Shown here in pieces: positions 54,514-64,000 of a DNA stretch of 64,000 nt (position 1 is its first letter; every line of letters begins with the position of its first letter). The stretch comes from Nostoc sp. CHAB 5834 (GTDB lineage: Bacteria > Cyanobacteriota > Cyanobacteriia > Cyanobacteriales > Nostocaceae). The stretch is from positions 1 to 64,000 of the forward strand of contig JAIVFU010000004.1 of assembly GCA_020829485.1 (NCBI GenBank), in the 5' to 3' direction. The notes below the pieces were generated by a model that was given only the letters and a program-made list of their open reading frames with translations, did no database searches and had not been told where the DNA came from. Made by a program: the position numbers and the translations under genes.

Positions 54514-55404
54514 CTATGCCCCATGCCCAATTTTCAAATCCCTAAGCATTTGCCGGAGTCTTTGTCGCCAATGGGGCGGATGTGTTTCTAAAATTGCTGA
54601 AATTTTTCCGCAAGCAAGCACAGAATAGGCAGGGCGACGGGCTGACGTGGGATATTCGGCAGTTGTAATGGGGACAATACGCTCAACTTTCAAAGGGAAG
54701 CCTAGCTGTTGTGCTTCTTCAAAAATCGCAACGGCAAAATCATACCAGCTAGCAACGCCGCTATTAGTGTAGTGATAACTACCGCTAATTTCTGGGGTTA
54801 ACTGGGGAATTATTTGGGCTATGACTGTAGCTATATCTTGCGCCCAAGTCGGGCTACCAATTTGATCGGCAACGACACGGATTTCTTGGCGTTCTGCACC
54901 TAGTCGCAGCATGGTTTTGACAAAGTTACTTTTGCCAAAGGTTCCATAAACCCAAGCAGTGCGGAGGATGAGATGATGGGCGCAAGTTTGCCGAATAGCT
55001 TCTTCTCCAGCGAGTTTGGTTTTACCATAAATACTCAAGGGATTAGCCGTATCGGTTTCCTGGTAAGGTTGATACTTATTACCATCAAAAATATAATCGG
55101 TCGAAATATGAATTAGAAAAGATCCTAATTTTTGGCTTTCTTGGGCAATAATTAGGGGTGCGATCGCATTAATAGCGCTAGCAAGTTCGGGTTCGCTTTC
55201 TGCTTTGTCTACAGCAGTGTAAGCAGCAGCGTTAATGATGATTTGCGGCTGTTTTGATCTGATAACGTTGCGGAGGGTATCGGGTTGGGCAAGGTCTACT
55301 GTTGGGCGTTCTACTGAGATAAGATTGCCGTAGTAGGGGAGTATTTGTTGCAGTTCCTTGCCCACTTGACCGTTGCTACCAATCAGCAAAATTGATTTAG
55401 TCAT
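54514..55404 (-). CDS. rfbD: dTDP-4-dehydrorhamnose reductase
   Basis: 296 residues. NAD(P)-binding GSNGQVGKEL, catalytic YxxxK in YGKTKLAGEE, STDYIFDG and the substrate loop TAWVYG. It performs the last step of dTDP-L-rhamnose synthesis. Last gene of the minus-strand polysaccharide cluster, with rfbC and rfbA just upstream; rfbB is not in the window. Confidence 0.95.
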   Translation of the reverse strand: MTKSILLIGSNGQVGKELQQILPYYGNLISVERPTVDLAQPDTLRNVIRSKQPQIIINAAAYTAVDKAESEPELASAINAIAPLIIAQESQKLGSFLIHISTDYIFDGNKYQPYQETDTANPLSIYGKTKLAGEEAIRQTCAHHLILRTAWVYGTFGKSNFVKTMLRLGAERQEIRVVADQIGSPTWAQDIATVIAQIIPQLTPEISGSYHYTNSGVASWYDFAVAIFEEAQQLGFPLKVERIVPITTAEYPTSARRPAYSVLACGKISAILETHPPHWRQRLRQMLRDLKIGHGA

Positions 55405-55562
55405 TTGTCATTTGTCATTTGTCCAAGAGAAGCCACGTTAAAGAGTGAGCGTGGTTTGAATTAGTCCGATGAAAGACAGAGTTTTTCCGCCACACCATAA
55501 AAGTAAGCTTAGGGTATCACAAGAGACGGGGCATGTACCAATGACCAATGACCAATGATTAC

Positions 55563-56108
55563 TTAATCAAATATTTCAGCAGTTCTCAAAGGTTTCCCGG
55601 CTTGGTCTTTAGCTGATAAAATCGGTGGCGTACTCAAAGGCCAATCTATAGCTAAATCTGGATCGTTCCATAGAATTGTGCGATCGCCTTGGGGTGCGTA
55701 GTAATCTGTAGTTTTGTAGAGAACTTCAGCTATTTCTGAAAGCACGAGAAAGCCGTGAGCAAAACCTGGTGGTATCCACAGTAAGCGTTTGTTCTCAGCA
55801 CTGAGTTCAGAACTCACCCATTTACCAAATGTAGGAGAGCTTTTTTTAATATCTACGGCTACGTCAAAGATAGTACCGACAATAGCACGGATGAGCTTAC
55901 CTTGGGGTTGTTGGATTTGGTAGTGCAGCCCACGCAGAACGTTTTGTTTGGAGTAAGAGTGGTTATCTTGCACAAAGTTCACAATAATACCTGTCTCTTG
56001 AGCAAATTTTTGATGATTGTAGGCTTCAAAAAAGAACCCGCGATCGTCTGCAAATACTTGAGGTTCAAATTGTAGAACTTCGGGAATTTTGGTATGTACA
56101 ATGCTCAT
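55563..56108 (-). CDS. rfbC: dTDP-4-dehydrorhamnose 3,5-epimerase
   Basis: 181 residues, cupin fold. Catalytic His in RGLHYQIQ and Asp in FDVAVDIKKSSPTFG; substrate segment IPPGFAHGFLVLSE. Second-to-last step of dTDP-rhamnose synthesis. 158 bp separate it from rfbD and 114 bp from rfbA. Confidence 0.96.
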   Translation of the reverse strand: MSIVHTKIPEVLQFEPQVFADDRGFFFEAYNHQKFAQETGIIVNFVQDNHSYSKQNVLRGLHYQIQQPQGKLIRAIVGTIFDVAVDIKKSSPTFGKWVSSELSAENKRLLWIPPGFAHGFLVLSEIAEVLYKTTDYYAPQGDRTILWNDPDLAIDWPLSTPPILSAKDQAGKPLRTAEIFD

Positions 56109-56222
56109 TAATATTACAAGTAATGTCCCACAGTTTTAATTGCGAGAGTAATTTAATACTTGTATTTTACAGGTATTAGAATAATATTTTGACTGTGGTT
56201 TTTCTTATTTTTAACAAGTAAA

Positions 56223-57299
56223 TCACGTTAGTTCAATTTGACAGTCATCGCCAATTAAAAATCGCAGGGCTTTGGGACGACGAGGTGCAAGAGTCAATTG
56301 TGCCCTTTGTCCAATCACACTATCAATAATACGCTGATGAATTCCAGCAATTTTAGCACCTTCTAAAATGACACTGTGTTCTAAATCGGTATCAATGAGT
56401 GTGGCATTGTTGGCAATGCTACTATAAGGGCCAATAAAGCAGTTTTCTAAATGACAATTGCTACCAATGACTACTGGCCCTCGAATTGTGCAGTTAATTA
56501 CTTTAGATTTTGCACCGATTTGGACTCGCCCAGTAATCTGACTTTGGGCATCGACTTCGCCAAGAACTGATGCTGTTAGATAGGTGTCAAGAATCAATCG
56601 GTTAGCTTCTAATAAGTCATCTTTTTTACCAGTATCTAACCACCAACCTTGGAGATTGTAGGCTAAAACTTGCTTGCTCTGATTAATTAGGTATTGAATA
56701 GCATCAGTAATTTCCAGTTCGCCTCTGGCTGAAGGTTGGATATTTGCGATCGCATCAAAGATGAGGTGAGAAAAGAAATAAACCCCTACCAATGCCAAAT
56801 TTGAAGGAGGAACTTTGGGTTTTTCAATTAACTGTAATACTCTTCCTGTTTCATCAACCTCAGCCACACCAAAGGCGCTAGGGTTGTCAACCGAATGTAA
56901 GAGAATCAAAGCATCTGGCAGTAATTGGCTAAATTGTTGCAGAAAATAACGTAACTCACCTAATTGAATGAGGTTATCGCCCAAGTACATGACAAAGGGA
57001 GAATCTTCTAAAAACGGACGGGCGACTTGGACAGCGTGAGCAAGTCCATCTGGCTGGTTTTGTACTATGTAGGTGATGTTCGCTCCAAAGGATTCTCCAT
57101 TTCCGGTTTTTGCTTGGACTTCTGCCCCAGTTTCCGGGCTGATGATAATGCCAATATCAGTAATACCAGTAGCGACCATTTCTTCAATGCCGTACCATAA
57201 AACAGGTTTATTTGCAACTGGTACGAGTTGTTTTGCTCCACTGTAAGTGAGGGGACGTAGGCGTGTACCTTTACCACCAGAGAGAATTAGCGCTTTCAT
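56223..57299 (-). CDS. rfbA: Glucose-1-phosphate thymidylyltransferase, long form
   Basis: 358 residues. Nucleotidyl-transfer motif LSGGKGTRLRPLT, then YLGDNLIQ and ELEITDAIQYLI. The C-terminal ~110 residues form hexapeptide repeats of a left-handed beta helix (GRVQIGAKSKVINCTIRGPV), as in the long RmlA/StrD subfamily rather than the short 290-residue E. coli form. Supplies dTDP-glucose for the rhamnose branch. Confidence 0.93.
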   Translation of the reverse strand: MKALILSGGKGTRLRPLTYSGAKQLVPVANKPVLWYGIEEMVATGITDIGIIISPETGAEVQAKTGNGESFGANITYIVQNQPDGLAHAVQVARPFLEDSPFVMYLGDNLIQLGELRYFLQQFSQLLPDALILLHSVDNPSAFGVAEVDETGRVLQLIEKPKVPPSNLALVGVYFFSHLIFDAIANIQPSARGELEITDAIQYLINQSKQVLAYNLQGWWLDTGKKDDLLEANRLILDTYLTASVLGEVDAQSQITGRVQIGAKSKVINCTIRGPVVIGSNCHLENCFIGPYSSIANNATLIDTDLEHSVILEGAKIAGIHQRIIDSVIGQRAQLTLAPRRPKALRFLIGDDCQIELT

Positions 57300-57386
57300 A
57301 GGGATTGAGGATTAATTACAAGTCATTAGTCAAGATAATCTGAAATCTTGACAAAATCCTAAATCCTTCCATTCAGAGTTTATCTT

Positions 57387-58481
57387 TCATAAATAACGAG
57401 ATAAAACTTCGCCGGTTGCTTTTCCTGTTTTTTCCCAACTGAATTGCTGAGAGTGAGTGATACCTTGGCTAGAAAGGCGCGATCGCAACCCAAAATTAGT
57501 TGCGATCGCTTGCATAGCCTCTGTAATTTCTCCGGTGTTGTAGGGATTGATCAGAATCGCCGCATCGCCAGCCACTTCTGGTAAGGAGGAGAGATTGGAG
57601 GTAATAACGGGAGTACCACAAGCCATTGCTTCGAGGACTGGTAAACCAAAGCCTTCCCAGAGACTTGGGAAGACAAGTGCGATCGCTTGATTGATGATTT
57701 TTGGCAATTCGCTGTAAGGAATATAGTCTAAGAAGTTTACTTGATTAGTTATACCTAGTTCTGCAACTTGCGCTTTTAAGGTTGGGGTATAACGGCGATC
57801 GCTTGGCCCTGCTAACCATAGTTCGTAGTCTTTGCAGTTAGGTAACGCAGCAAAAGCACTGATGAGTCGCTGGATGTTTTTGTATGGATCTTGGCGGCCA
57901 ATGTAGAGAAAGTAGTTGCGGGTGGGGAGGTTGAGATGATGGAAGTGAGTGCGATCGTGTGCTAAAGGAATCGGAGTGATTTTGCTAGTGGGAATTTGGT
58001 AAAAATCAGTGATGTCTTTAGCTGTAGTCTGGGAGATGCAAATAATATGTTGTGCTTGCTTAAGGACTTGGGGAGTGTAATAGCGGTGGTAGGGTGTGAG
58101 TGGTGAGAAGCGTTTGGCAAAGCGCAACGGTATCATGTCAAAAGATGTGACGACAAAACGACAGTTGGTGTAAAGGGGTGCTTCCGGTAGCGGGGAGAAT
58201 AAGAGACTCGATTTGAGTTTTTTATATATTTGTGGTAGTTGAAATTGTGTCCAGAGCAGTCGGTTAAAATGACCTTTTGTACCCTGGTCTGGTGTTAAGT
58301 TTGACGGGACTAGATAGCAGTCAAAATCGGGATATTTGTGCCCTGCTAATAAAGTGGGTTGGAAAGATTTTAAATAAGGAAAAAGGTTTTGAGCATAGTT
58401 GCCTATACCTGTTGGTTGAGACAAGAGAATAGATAAGTTAATGATTAATTGTTTGGCAGAGATATTATCTACTATTTTCAT
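57387..58481 (-). CDS. Family GT4 glycosyltransferase
   Basis: 364 residues, GT-B fold. The donor-site motif is [18 protein letters not shown] (E-x7-E) near residue 270, with [15 protein letters not shown] before it. The sugar is unknown; mannosyl or rhamnosyl transfer fits the cluster. The start overlaps the stop of the next upstream glycosyltransferase by 1 bp, so the two are translationally coupled. Confidence 0.92.
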   Translation of the reverse strand: MKIVDNISAKQLIINLSILLSQPTGIGNYAQNLFPYLKSFQPTLLAGHKYPDFDCYLVPSNLTPDQGTKGHFNRLLWTQFQLPQIYKKLKSSLLFSPLPEAPLYTNCRFVVTSFDMIPLRFAKRFSPLTPYHRYYTPQVLKQAQHIICISQTTAKDITDFYQIPTSKITPIPLAHDRTHFHHLNLPTRNYFLYIGRQDPYKNIQRLISAFAALPNCKDYELWLAGPSDRRYTPTLKAQVAELGITNQVNFLDYIPYSELPKIINQAIALVFPSLWEGFGLPVLEAMACGTPVITSNLSSLPEVAGDAAILINPYNTGEITEAMQAIATNFGLRSRLSSQGITHSQQFSWEKTGKATGEVLSRYL

Positions 58482-59641
58482 TAAATAATGGTTCTGTAAG
58501 CGTTTAATGTTTCTTTTGCCGTTCTTTCCCAGGAAAATAATTTTGCTCTGGCTTTCCCTTTATTAATTAATTCTTGGCGTAACTGGGAATCACTGATTAC
58601 TTTCAGTATCGCTTCCCCTAGCTGGATAGGGTTATTAGGGTCAACTAATATAGCGGCATCTCCTGTAACTTCTGGAATTGAAGAAGAATTAGAACTAATT
58701 ACAGGAACACCTAGAGTCATTGCTTCCAATACGGGTAAACCAAAACCTTCGTAGTGAGATGGATAAACGAAGACATCAGCTTTTGAGTAAAATAACGCAA
58801 CTAATTCATTAGATAGGTAATTAAGATGATAAATTTGGTTTGTCCAAGGAGAATTTTCAATAGCTGCAAATATCGGTTCGTAATTCCATCCTTTCTTACC
58901 AATCAATATTAATTGATGTTCAATTTTATATTTTTCTTTTAAAAAATTAAAGGCTGTGATTATATTATTAATATTTTTTCTTGGCTCTATTGTGCTGACA
59001 AAAAGTAGATATGGTTTGGAAAAATCATAATTAGCTTGCTTTTCTAAAGCTTGGGCAACTTCCTGAGACAAATAATTAGGATAGTAGCGACTAGCTAAAG
59101 GTGTGACATAGATTTTTTTGGGGTCTACTTCCAAATATTCAATAATATCTTTTTTAGAACTCTCTGAAATTGTTAAAACTAAATCTGTCCACTGTAAACA
59201 TCGCTTTATCTTTTCTGTATAGGTTTTTACAACTGAATCTACATAGTTAGGGTATTTAATAAAAGTTAGATCATATATATTCATTACCTTTAAACTATTT
59301 TGACAGGGATAAACTGAGTAATTTGTACCATGTAATATATCTGGGAAACCAAAATATTTTTCAAAGTACGATAAACTAGGTTTAAAGGCTAAAGCTAATA
59401 ATAAATTTGAAATTCTTACAGGTAAAGGCAGCAGATATTGTTGAGAATAATCTTGAAAAGATTCAGGCAAACTGAACTCACCCCGAAGCCAATTTTTTAA
59501 CCCTGGTTGATAAACTATTCCTAACTGAAAATTTTCCTCTTTTTGTAATACATCAAGAGCGCATATTAAATTAGCAACATAAAAGCCAACCCCACTGGGT
59601 TTTGAATCCACTGGAGTGGCATCAACTACAACTTTTAGCAT
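58481..59641 (-). CDS. Family GT4 glycosyltransferase
   Basis: 386 residues. GT-B motifs are [37 protein letters not shown] (E-x7-E) and DAAILVDPNNP. The N-terminal acceptor domain begins LKVVVDATPVDSKPSGVG. Related to the following gene, probably by duplication. It lies 8 bp after gmd, so gmd and both glycosyltransferases form an operon. Confidence 0.92.
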   Translation of the reverse strand: MLKVVVDATPVDSKPSGVGFYVANLICALDVLQKEENFQLGIVYQPGLKNWLRGEFSLPESFQDYSQQYLLPLPVRISNLLLALAFKPSLSYFEKYFGFPDILHGTNYSVYPCQNSLKVMNIYDLTFIKYPNYVDSVVKTYTEKIKRCLQWTDLVLTISESSKKDIIEYLEVDPKKIYVTPLASRYYPNYLSQEVAQALEKQANYDFSKPYLLFVSTIEPRKNINNIITAFNFLKEKYKIEHQLILIGKKGWNYEPIFAAIENSPWTNQIYHLNYLSNELVALFYSKADVFVYPSHYEGFGLPVLEAMTLGVPVISSNSSSIPEVTGDAAILVDPNNPIQLGEAILKVISDSQLRQELINKGKARAKLFSWERTAKETLNAYRTII

Positions 59642-59649
59642 TAGAATGT

Positions 59650-60618
59650 TTAAGCTCCGCCGTTGCTCAACTTTTTTAGATCATAATCAACCATTAACTC
59701 CACCAATTGCTCAAAGGAATGCTGAGGCTGCCAACCTAACCCCGTCTTAATTTTATTAATGGAACCAACTAATTGCACAGGTTCATCAGAGCGATAAAAA
59801 GCAGGGTCAACTGAGACATAATCTTGCCAGTTTAGACCAACGCTGTTAAAAGCACACTCAACGAGTTCTCTGACCGAGTGAGTTTCACCACTAGCGATGA
59901 TATAGTCATCAGGTTGTTCTTGCTGCAACATCAGCCACATAGCGTAAACAGCATCTTTGGCGTAGCACCAATCACGACGGGCATCTAGGTTGCCTAATTT
60001 TAGTTCATTTGCCAAACCTAATTTAATTTGGGCAGCTGCATGGGTGATTTTGCGAAATACAAATTCTGTCCCGCGTCGAGGCGATTCGTGAGTGTAGGTA
60101 ATACCGCAGCAGTTGTAAAGGTTGTATTTCTCTCGATAGTTGATAGTCATCCAATGAGCGTATGCTTTGGCAACACCGTAAGGGTTGCGCGGACGAAAAG
60201 CAGTACGTTCGGTCTGAGGTGATTCATCAGGTTGACCAAAAACTTCACTACTAGATGCTTGGTAAAATCGAGCATCCGGTTTGCAGCGACGAATAGATTC
60301 TAAGAGGCGGGAGACACCTAGAGCTGTATATTCAGCAGTGAGAGCAGGTTGTGTCCAAGAGAGAGGAATGTAGCTTTGAGAGGCGAGGTTATAGATTTCG
60401 TCAGGTTGACACTCGCTAACCACATCCATTAAAGAAGATTGGTCTAAAAGGTCGCCAGATACAATTTGAACATTGCCTGTGAGGTGGTTGATGCGCTCTA
60501 GGTTACTTGTGCTAGAGCGGCGGACTAAACCAAAGACTTTATAGCCTTTATTTAGTAGTAGTTCAGCAAGATAAGAGCCATCTTGTCCAGTTAGCCCAGT
60601 GATTAAAGCTTTTTTCAT
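59650..60618 (-). CDS. gmd: GDP-mannose 4,6-dehydratase
   Basis: About 322 residues from MKKALITG (60618); an ATG seven codons earlier is less likely. Rossmann motif GLTGQDGSYLAELL, catalytic YxxxK in PYGVAKAYAHW, and RRGTEFVFRK for the substrate. It converts GDP-mannose to GDP-4-keto-6-deoxymannose, precursor of fucose, D-rhamnose or perosamine. No fucose synthase (fcl) is present in the window. Confidence 0.94.
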   Translation of the reverse strand: MKKALITGLTGQDGSYLAELLLNKGYKVFGLVRRSSTSNLERINHLTGNVQIVSGDLLDQSSLMDVVSECQPDEIYNLASQSYIPLSWTQPALTAEYTALGVSRLLESIRRCKPDARFYQASSSEVFGQPDESPQTERTAFRPRNPYGVAKAYAHWMTINYREKYNLYNCCGITYTHESPRRGTEFVFRKITHAAAQIKLGLANELKLGNLDARRDWCYAKDAVYAMWLMLQQEQPDDYIIASGETHSVRELVECAFNSVGLNWQDYVSVDPAFYRSDEPVQLVGSINKIKTGLGWQPQHSFEQLVELMVDYDLKKLSNGGA

Positions 60619-60639
60619 CACAGATTTTGAATAAATCAC

Positions 60640-60958
60640 AATAAATAATTTAAAATTTTAGTGTAAAACTTTCCAATAATGATATAAAAACAGGGTAGAT
60701 ATGATTATGATAAAAATCATTATTATACATAAATTTACTCTCCTAACAACTAAGTGGAATTCTATAAATAATTATTTAAGCAAAGTTTTTTTAACTTAAA
60801 TAAAGAAGTAAAAAATAAAATATTACTAAAATAGAGTGAATAATTAATTCCTATATGTGTACCTAGTAATTGTCTAGAGAGAGTGGGTTTTGAGGCTTTG
60901 ATGCTTTACTATAAAACCTAAATTTTAATGCTACAGCATAAGGTGAGAATTAGAACCA
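60640..60958. other. AT-rich intergenic stretch in the polysaccharide cluster
   Basis: Very AT-rich with no gene, no hairpin with T-run and no repeat that I can identify. It probably holds a promoter for the gmd operon. Confidence 0.45.
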
Positions 60959-62143
60959 CTAAGATTTCCTTCCCTCGTATATTTCTAAATGTTTTTTTGC
61001 AATATTAAGCCATTGATTGGCTTCGCAGTAAATTAAACCGTTAGCAACTAATTGTTGATTTAGCTCAGTAGATAAAGTTAAATTTTGAATTGTATAAGCT
61101 AATTCTCCAGGAGCACCTGGTGTAAACAAATGTAGACAGTTAGCTTCCTCATTCAATTCCTCAAAAGAGGCAATTTTACTAGCGATAACAGGTTTACCTG
61201 ATGATAAAGCCCAAGTAAGGGCAGCTGATGACGATAATATTGTATTAGGTTCATATGGAGCCAAGCAAAAATCAGTTATATCGTAATAACTACGCAAATC
61301 TTCAAATTCTAAATATCCTGTTAACTTTATACGGCTCCCAAGATTTTTGTATTTTTGGTATTTATTAATAAATTGAACTATTCCATCCAGAGCATCATCA
61401 GTAGAATTAGGATGAGAAGTTCCTGTAATTACCAAGTAATAATTTTCTGGTAAAATTTTTAGTGTATTTAATGCTGTTCTATAACCTTTATAGGTAGATA
61501 TAAATCCAAACATTGAAAGAATAATAGCTTCATTAGGAAAGCCTAATTTCTTTTTCAAAGCAATTTTATCCGGCTCTTTTATCTTATGTATATTATGTGA
61601 AAATGTAACTCCCTGCTTAATAATGTGAACGGAATTTTCTGCAAAGCCACTATCTACGAAAATTCGACGCGTTTTTTTAGTGTGAACAATGGCATTTAGT
61701 TTATTTTTTAAATTAAATAAAGAAGATATGTAATATTTCCACTGTAATTTTCTAATAATTTTCTTGCCAAAACCAGCTAAACCATAAGAAGGTTCTAGTA
61801 AAAAAGATGGTTCTGTATGAAAGGTAACAAATACTTTTTTATTTAGATTGAGTATTCCTTTTAAAAAGCTATGAAAATTACTAATTGAGCCGTTCAAGCC
61901 ATAAGAACCAGCAAAAAAACTAAACTCATGTTGAATGTGAATTATGTCATAGTCAATTAATTGTCTACTATAGGAATTAAAATATTCTTGAATTTCACCT
62001 CTAGTCATATACTTCAACTTTTGCTCTTCAATTGGTACTACTATACAAGTAATACCATGCTCTAAAATTCCGTTAACTAATCCTTTAGTATACCCAGCAA
62101 TACCACAAGGGACATTCCAAGTGCTAATTTGAGCAATTTTCAT
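60959..62143 (-). CDS. Family GT4 glycosyltransferase
   Basis: 394 residues. The N-terminus MKIAQISTWNVPCGIAGYTK is typical of GT4 enzymes. FGFISTYKGYRTALNTLKIL forms the start of the donor domain. The usual E-x7-E is weak: the segment reads LAPYEPNTILSSSAALTWAL, so donor binding may differ. Composition is more AT-rich than the rest of the cluster, suggesting separate origin. Confidence 0.85.
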   Translation of the reverse strand: MKIAQISTWNVPCGIAGYTKGLVNGILEHGITCIVVPIEEQKLKYMTRGEIQEYFNSYSRQLIDYDIIHIQHEFSFFAGSYGLNGSISNFHSFLKGILNLNKKVFVTFHTEPSFLLEPSYGLAGFGKKIIRKLQWKYYISSLFNLKNKLNAIVHTKKTRRIFVDSGFAENSVHIIKQGVTFSHNIHKIKEPDKIALKKKLGFPNEAIILSMFGFISTYKGYRTALNTLKILPENYYLVITGTSHPNSTDDALDGIVQFINKYQKYKNLGSRIKLTGYLEFEDLRSYYDITDFCLAPYEPNTILSSSAALTWALSSGKPVIASKIASFEELNEEANCLHLFTPGAPGELAYTIQNLTLSTELNQQLVANGLIYCEANQWLNIAKKHLEIYEGRKS

Positions 62144-62279
62144 TTATTTATCTCCTTTTATATTGATATGTAGATGATAAAATTTATAAAAGTATCCAGC
62201 AATTAGTATAGCTCAACATTATTTATTATCAATATTTTTAATTATTAATATTTAAATTTTAGCTGAGATTTTATTCAAA

Positions 62280-63011
62280 CTATCTCATATTCAAATAAAG
62301 TTTGATAGCATCATCTCCATTACCCATAAATTGAATCATCCCTTTATCTAACCAAATAACCTTCTTACAACCCTGCCGTATAAAATTTAAATCATGGGAT
62401 ACTACCAACACAGTTGCATTTGCATTCCAAAGATTTTCTATTCTTCGCTTACATTTATTCTTAAAACTTTCATCTCCAACTGATAGTACTTCATCCAAAA
62501 TCAAAATGTCTGGCTGTACATCAGTCGCAATAGCAAAGCCTAATCGTGCTACCATACCTGAAGATAAACCCTTCACTGGAACTAATGCATAATCATGCAG
62601 TTCTGCAAATTCTAAAATAGAATAAGCTCTTTCTCTCATTTCTGCTCTAGAAAACCCCAGCAGCACTCCATAAAGCATAATATTGTCCATTACAGAAATT
62701 TCTGGATCAAATCCTGCTCCTAGCTCAATTAACGGTGCTATTTTGCCGCGAACTCGTGCTAATCCAGTACTTGGACGAAGAATCCCTGAAATTATTTTCA
62801 ATAAAGTTGATTTACCAGATCCATTGGCTCCAATGATACCTATTTTTTCTCCTTTTTCGACTACCAAATCAATATTATCTAGTACTATTTTCTTTACAGG
62901 TTTGCGATATTTACCTTCTAAAACAGATAGCAATGTTTTTTTGAGGTCATAAGAAAACTCTTCTTGAGTTCGTCGCCATAGCGAAACTTTTTCCAGACGA
63001 ATTACTTCCAT
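62280..63011 (-). CDS. wzt: Polysaccharide/O-antigen ABC exporter ATPase
   Basis: 243 residues. Walker A GANGSGKST, signature LSSGMVARLGFA (typical of Wzt/TagH), Walker B ILILDEVLSVGD and H-loop VVSHD. It lacks the C-terminal carbohydrate-binding domain found in Wzt proteins that read the chain end, so export is probably not coupled to a terminal cap. The gene directly abuts the permease gene. Confidence 0.94.
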   Translation of the reverse strand: MEVIRLEKVSLWRRTQEEFSYDLKKTLLSVLEGKYRKPVKKIVLDNIDLVVEKGEKIGIIGANGSGKSTLLKIISGILRPSTGLARVRGKIAPLIELGAGFDPEISVMDNIMLYGVLLGFSRAEMRERAYSILEFAELHDYALVPVKGLSSGMVARLGFAIATDVQPDILILDEVLSVGDESFKNKCKRRIENLWNANATVLVVSHDLNFIRQGCKKVIWLDKGMIQFMGNGDDAIKLYLNMR

Positions 63012-63818
63012 TTACAGTAAATCCATGAATTGATGTCGCCATAAGTAAAAACAAGTCCATCCGATTGACAAAATAATAATGCCACTAAGCAAAGCACCCC
63101 AAACTAAATTCCAGTCAGGTGGCGCTCCTGATAATGTAATCTGACGCAGACTTTCAATAATCGGTGCTAATGGGTTTAATCTTAAAAACGGCTTTACTTG
63201 GGGTGGAACAATAGCAGATGGATAAAATACAGGACTACTAATCCAAACCATAAATGAAATTAACTCATAGAAATAAGGTAAATCTCTAAAAAATACATAT
63301 AAAGCGCTCATTATAAATCCGACTCCCATAGAAACTAAAACTAATGACAGAAAGGGAAAAAATAGCGCTACTAAATTTACTAAACTCTTAGTATTGACCA
63401 AAGTCATTATCACCAGTAACGGTAATGTTCCAACAGCAAACTGAAATACATTTGCTGCAATCATGGACACTGGAAAAATACTTACTGGCAGACGAATTTT
63501 ATTCAGAAGTGAGCCATTACCAACTACACTAGTTAATGCCTGGGAGGTGGAAGCCGAGAAAAAATTGATGACAACCAACCCTGTAAAGGCTGCCAATACA
63601 TAGTTCATTATGGAATTGCCATAATAGGATGCAAAAGTCGCGCCAAAGATTGCCGTATATAAACCTGTCATGATCAAGGGGTTCAACAGCGACCAATATA
63701 CACCTAAAAACGACCCCCGATAGCGCACTTTCAGGTTACGCGATACCAAAACGTGCAGCAATTCCCAATAGCGCTGCACTTGCAACCAAGTTAAATTACC
63801 TTTAAGCGAAATTGTCAT
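63012..63818 (-). CDS. wzm: Polysaccharide ABC exporter permease (ABC-2 type)
   Basis: 268 residues with six hydrophobic segments. The N-terminal amphipathic part HVLVSRNLKVRYRGSFLGVYW precedes the first span; PVFYPSAIVPPQVKPFLRLNP is the typical ABC-2 O-antigen segment. Its stop and the ATPase start are contiguous. Together they would export a lipid-linked glycan across the inner membrane. Confidence 0.94.
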   Translation of the reverse strand: MTISLKGNLTWLQVQRYWELLHVLVSRNLKVRYRGSFLGVYWSLLNPLIMTGLYTAIFGATFASYYGNSIMNYVLAAFTGLVVINFFSASTSQALTSVVGNGSLLNKIRLPVSIFPVSMIAANVFQFAVGTLPLLVIMTLVNTKSLVNLVALFFPFLSLVLVSMGVGFIMSALYVFFRDLPYFYELISFMVWISSPVFYPSAIVPPQVKPFLRLNPLAPIIESLRQITLSGAPPDWNLVWGALLSGIIILSIGWTCFYLWRHQFMDLL

Positions 63819-64000
63819 CTTTAAAAACTACCACACACCACAGATAAGCTATTCGCAAATTTTATAGTATCAGAGCGCAAGTTGTCTGTCGCATTAGCCT
63901 AGCATTAAAAACTTTATTTGAATAAAGTACTGTTAAGCCTAAAGTATTGATACTTACTGTTCTAACTCAAACTCTCCGGATCAATTCCTTGCGATCGCAA
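63819..64000. other. Upstream region of the wzm-wzt operon
   Basis: Noncoding up to the window end, with a HIP1 site at the edge. It likely contains the promoter for the export operon. Confidence 0.4.

Overview
The window is chromosomal DNA of a filamentous, Nostoc-like cyanobacterium. The evidence is the very high density of the palindrome GCGATCGC, a photosystem II D2 gene (psbD), a phytochrome/cyanobacteriochrome-like kinase, an SLH-domain outer-membrane porin, UPF0367, many heptanucleotide tandem repeats (STRR type) and several small palindromic repeat families.

Layout. 1-4.5 kb: a C-terminally altered membrane protein gene, then a small lipoprotein gene split by a full-length group II intron with its own reverse transcriptase-maturase, a 21-bp minisatellite and a membrane protein gene. 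4.7-10 kb: ddl, a two-RCK ion-channel-like protein with an odd selectivity filter, def, and a lipoprotein HtrA protease. 10.2-22.5 kb: dnaA, a cluster of DnaA boxes that is a likely oriC, then about 9.8 kb of accessory DNA before dnaN. 22.8-32.2 kb: a 1102-aa multi-GAF histidine kinase, an ArsA/Get3 ATPase with an Hsp20-like tail, a peptidoglycan-binding protein, a Uma2 protein and an ABC1/UbiB kinase. 33-45 kb: M1 aminopeptidase, DUF3352 protein, methyltransferase plus PrsW-like protease, a second Uma2, a double PTPS/QueD protein, a J-domain protein with cysK, and a porin. 46.7-54.4 kb: pterin dehydratase, a candidate structured RNA with a tiny ORF, solitary psbD, UPF0367 plus an ABC ATPase, a NYN protein, tRNA-Asn, an aminotransferase pseudogene running into a heptad minisatellite, an M56 protease/BlaI pair and comB. 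54.5-63.8 kb: a surface-polysaccharide cluster on the minus strand (wzm, wzt, three glycosyltransferases, gmd, rfbA, rfbC, rfbD).

The most interesting region is the accessory block between dnaA and dnaN. It encodes an EACC1-like protein followed 10 bp later by a caspase-like protease fused to a formylglycine-generating-enzyme (C-type-lectin-fold) domain. The last 114 bp of homology in that gene (17709-17822) match, without gaps, an orphan 114-bp copy at 13594-13707. The orphan copy is rich in AAC/AAT codons and has no FGE gene upstream. This is the signature of a diversity-generating retroelement (DGR) variable repeat and template repeat. By my count 11 of 26 template adenines differ, against 8 of 88 other bases. 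No DGR reverse transcriptase is in the window. The site downstream of the template where one would be expected holds an N-terminally truncated TnpB gene, and an IS630 remnant abuts the end of the variable repeat. The system looks like a caspase-effector conflict module whose diversification machinery was lost locally or acts in trans.

A second candidate novelty is at 47254-47531: an isolated minus-strand transcript unit with a -10 box, an 11-nt perfect Shine-Dalgarno, a 23-codon ORF whose start codon sits in a hairpin, a 16-bp long-range helix and a strong terminator.
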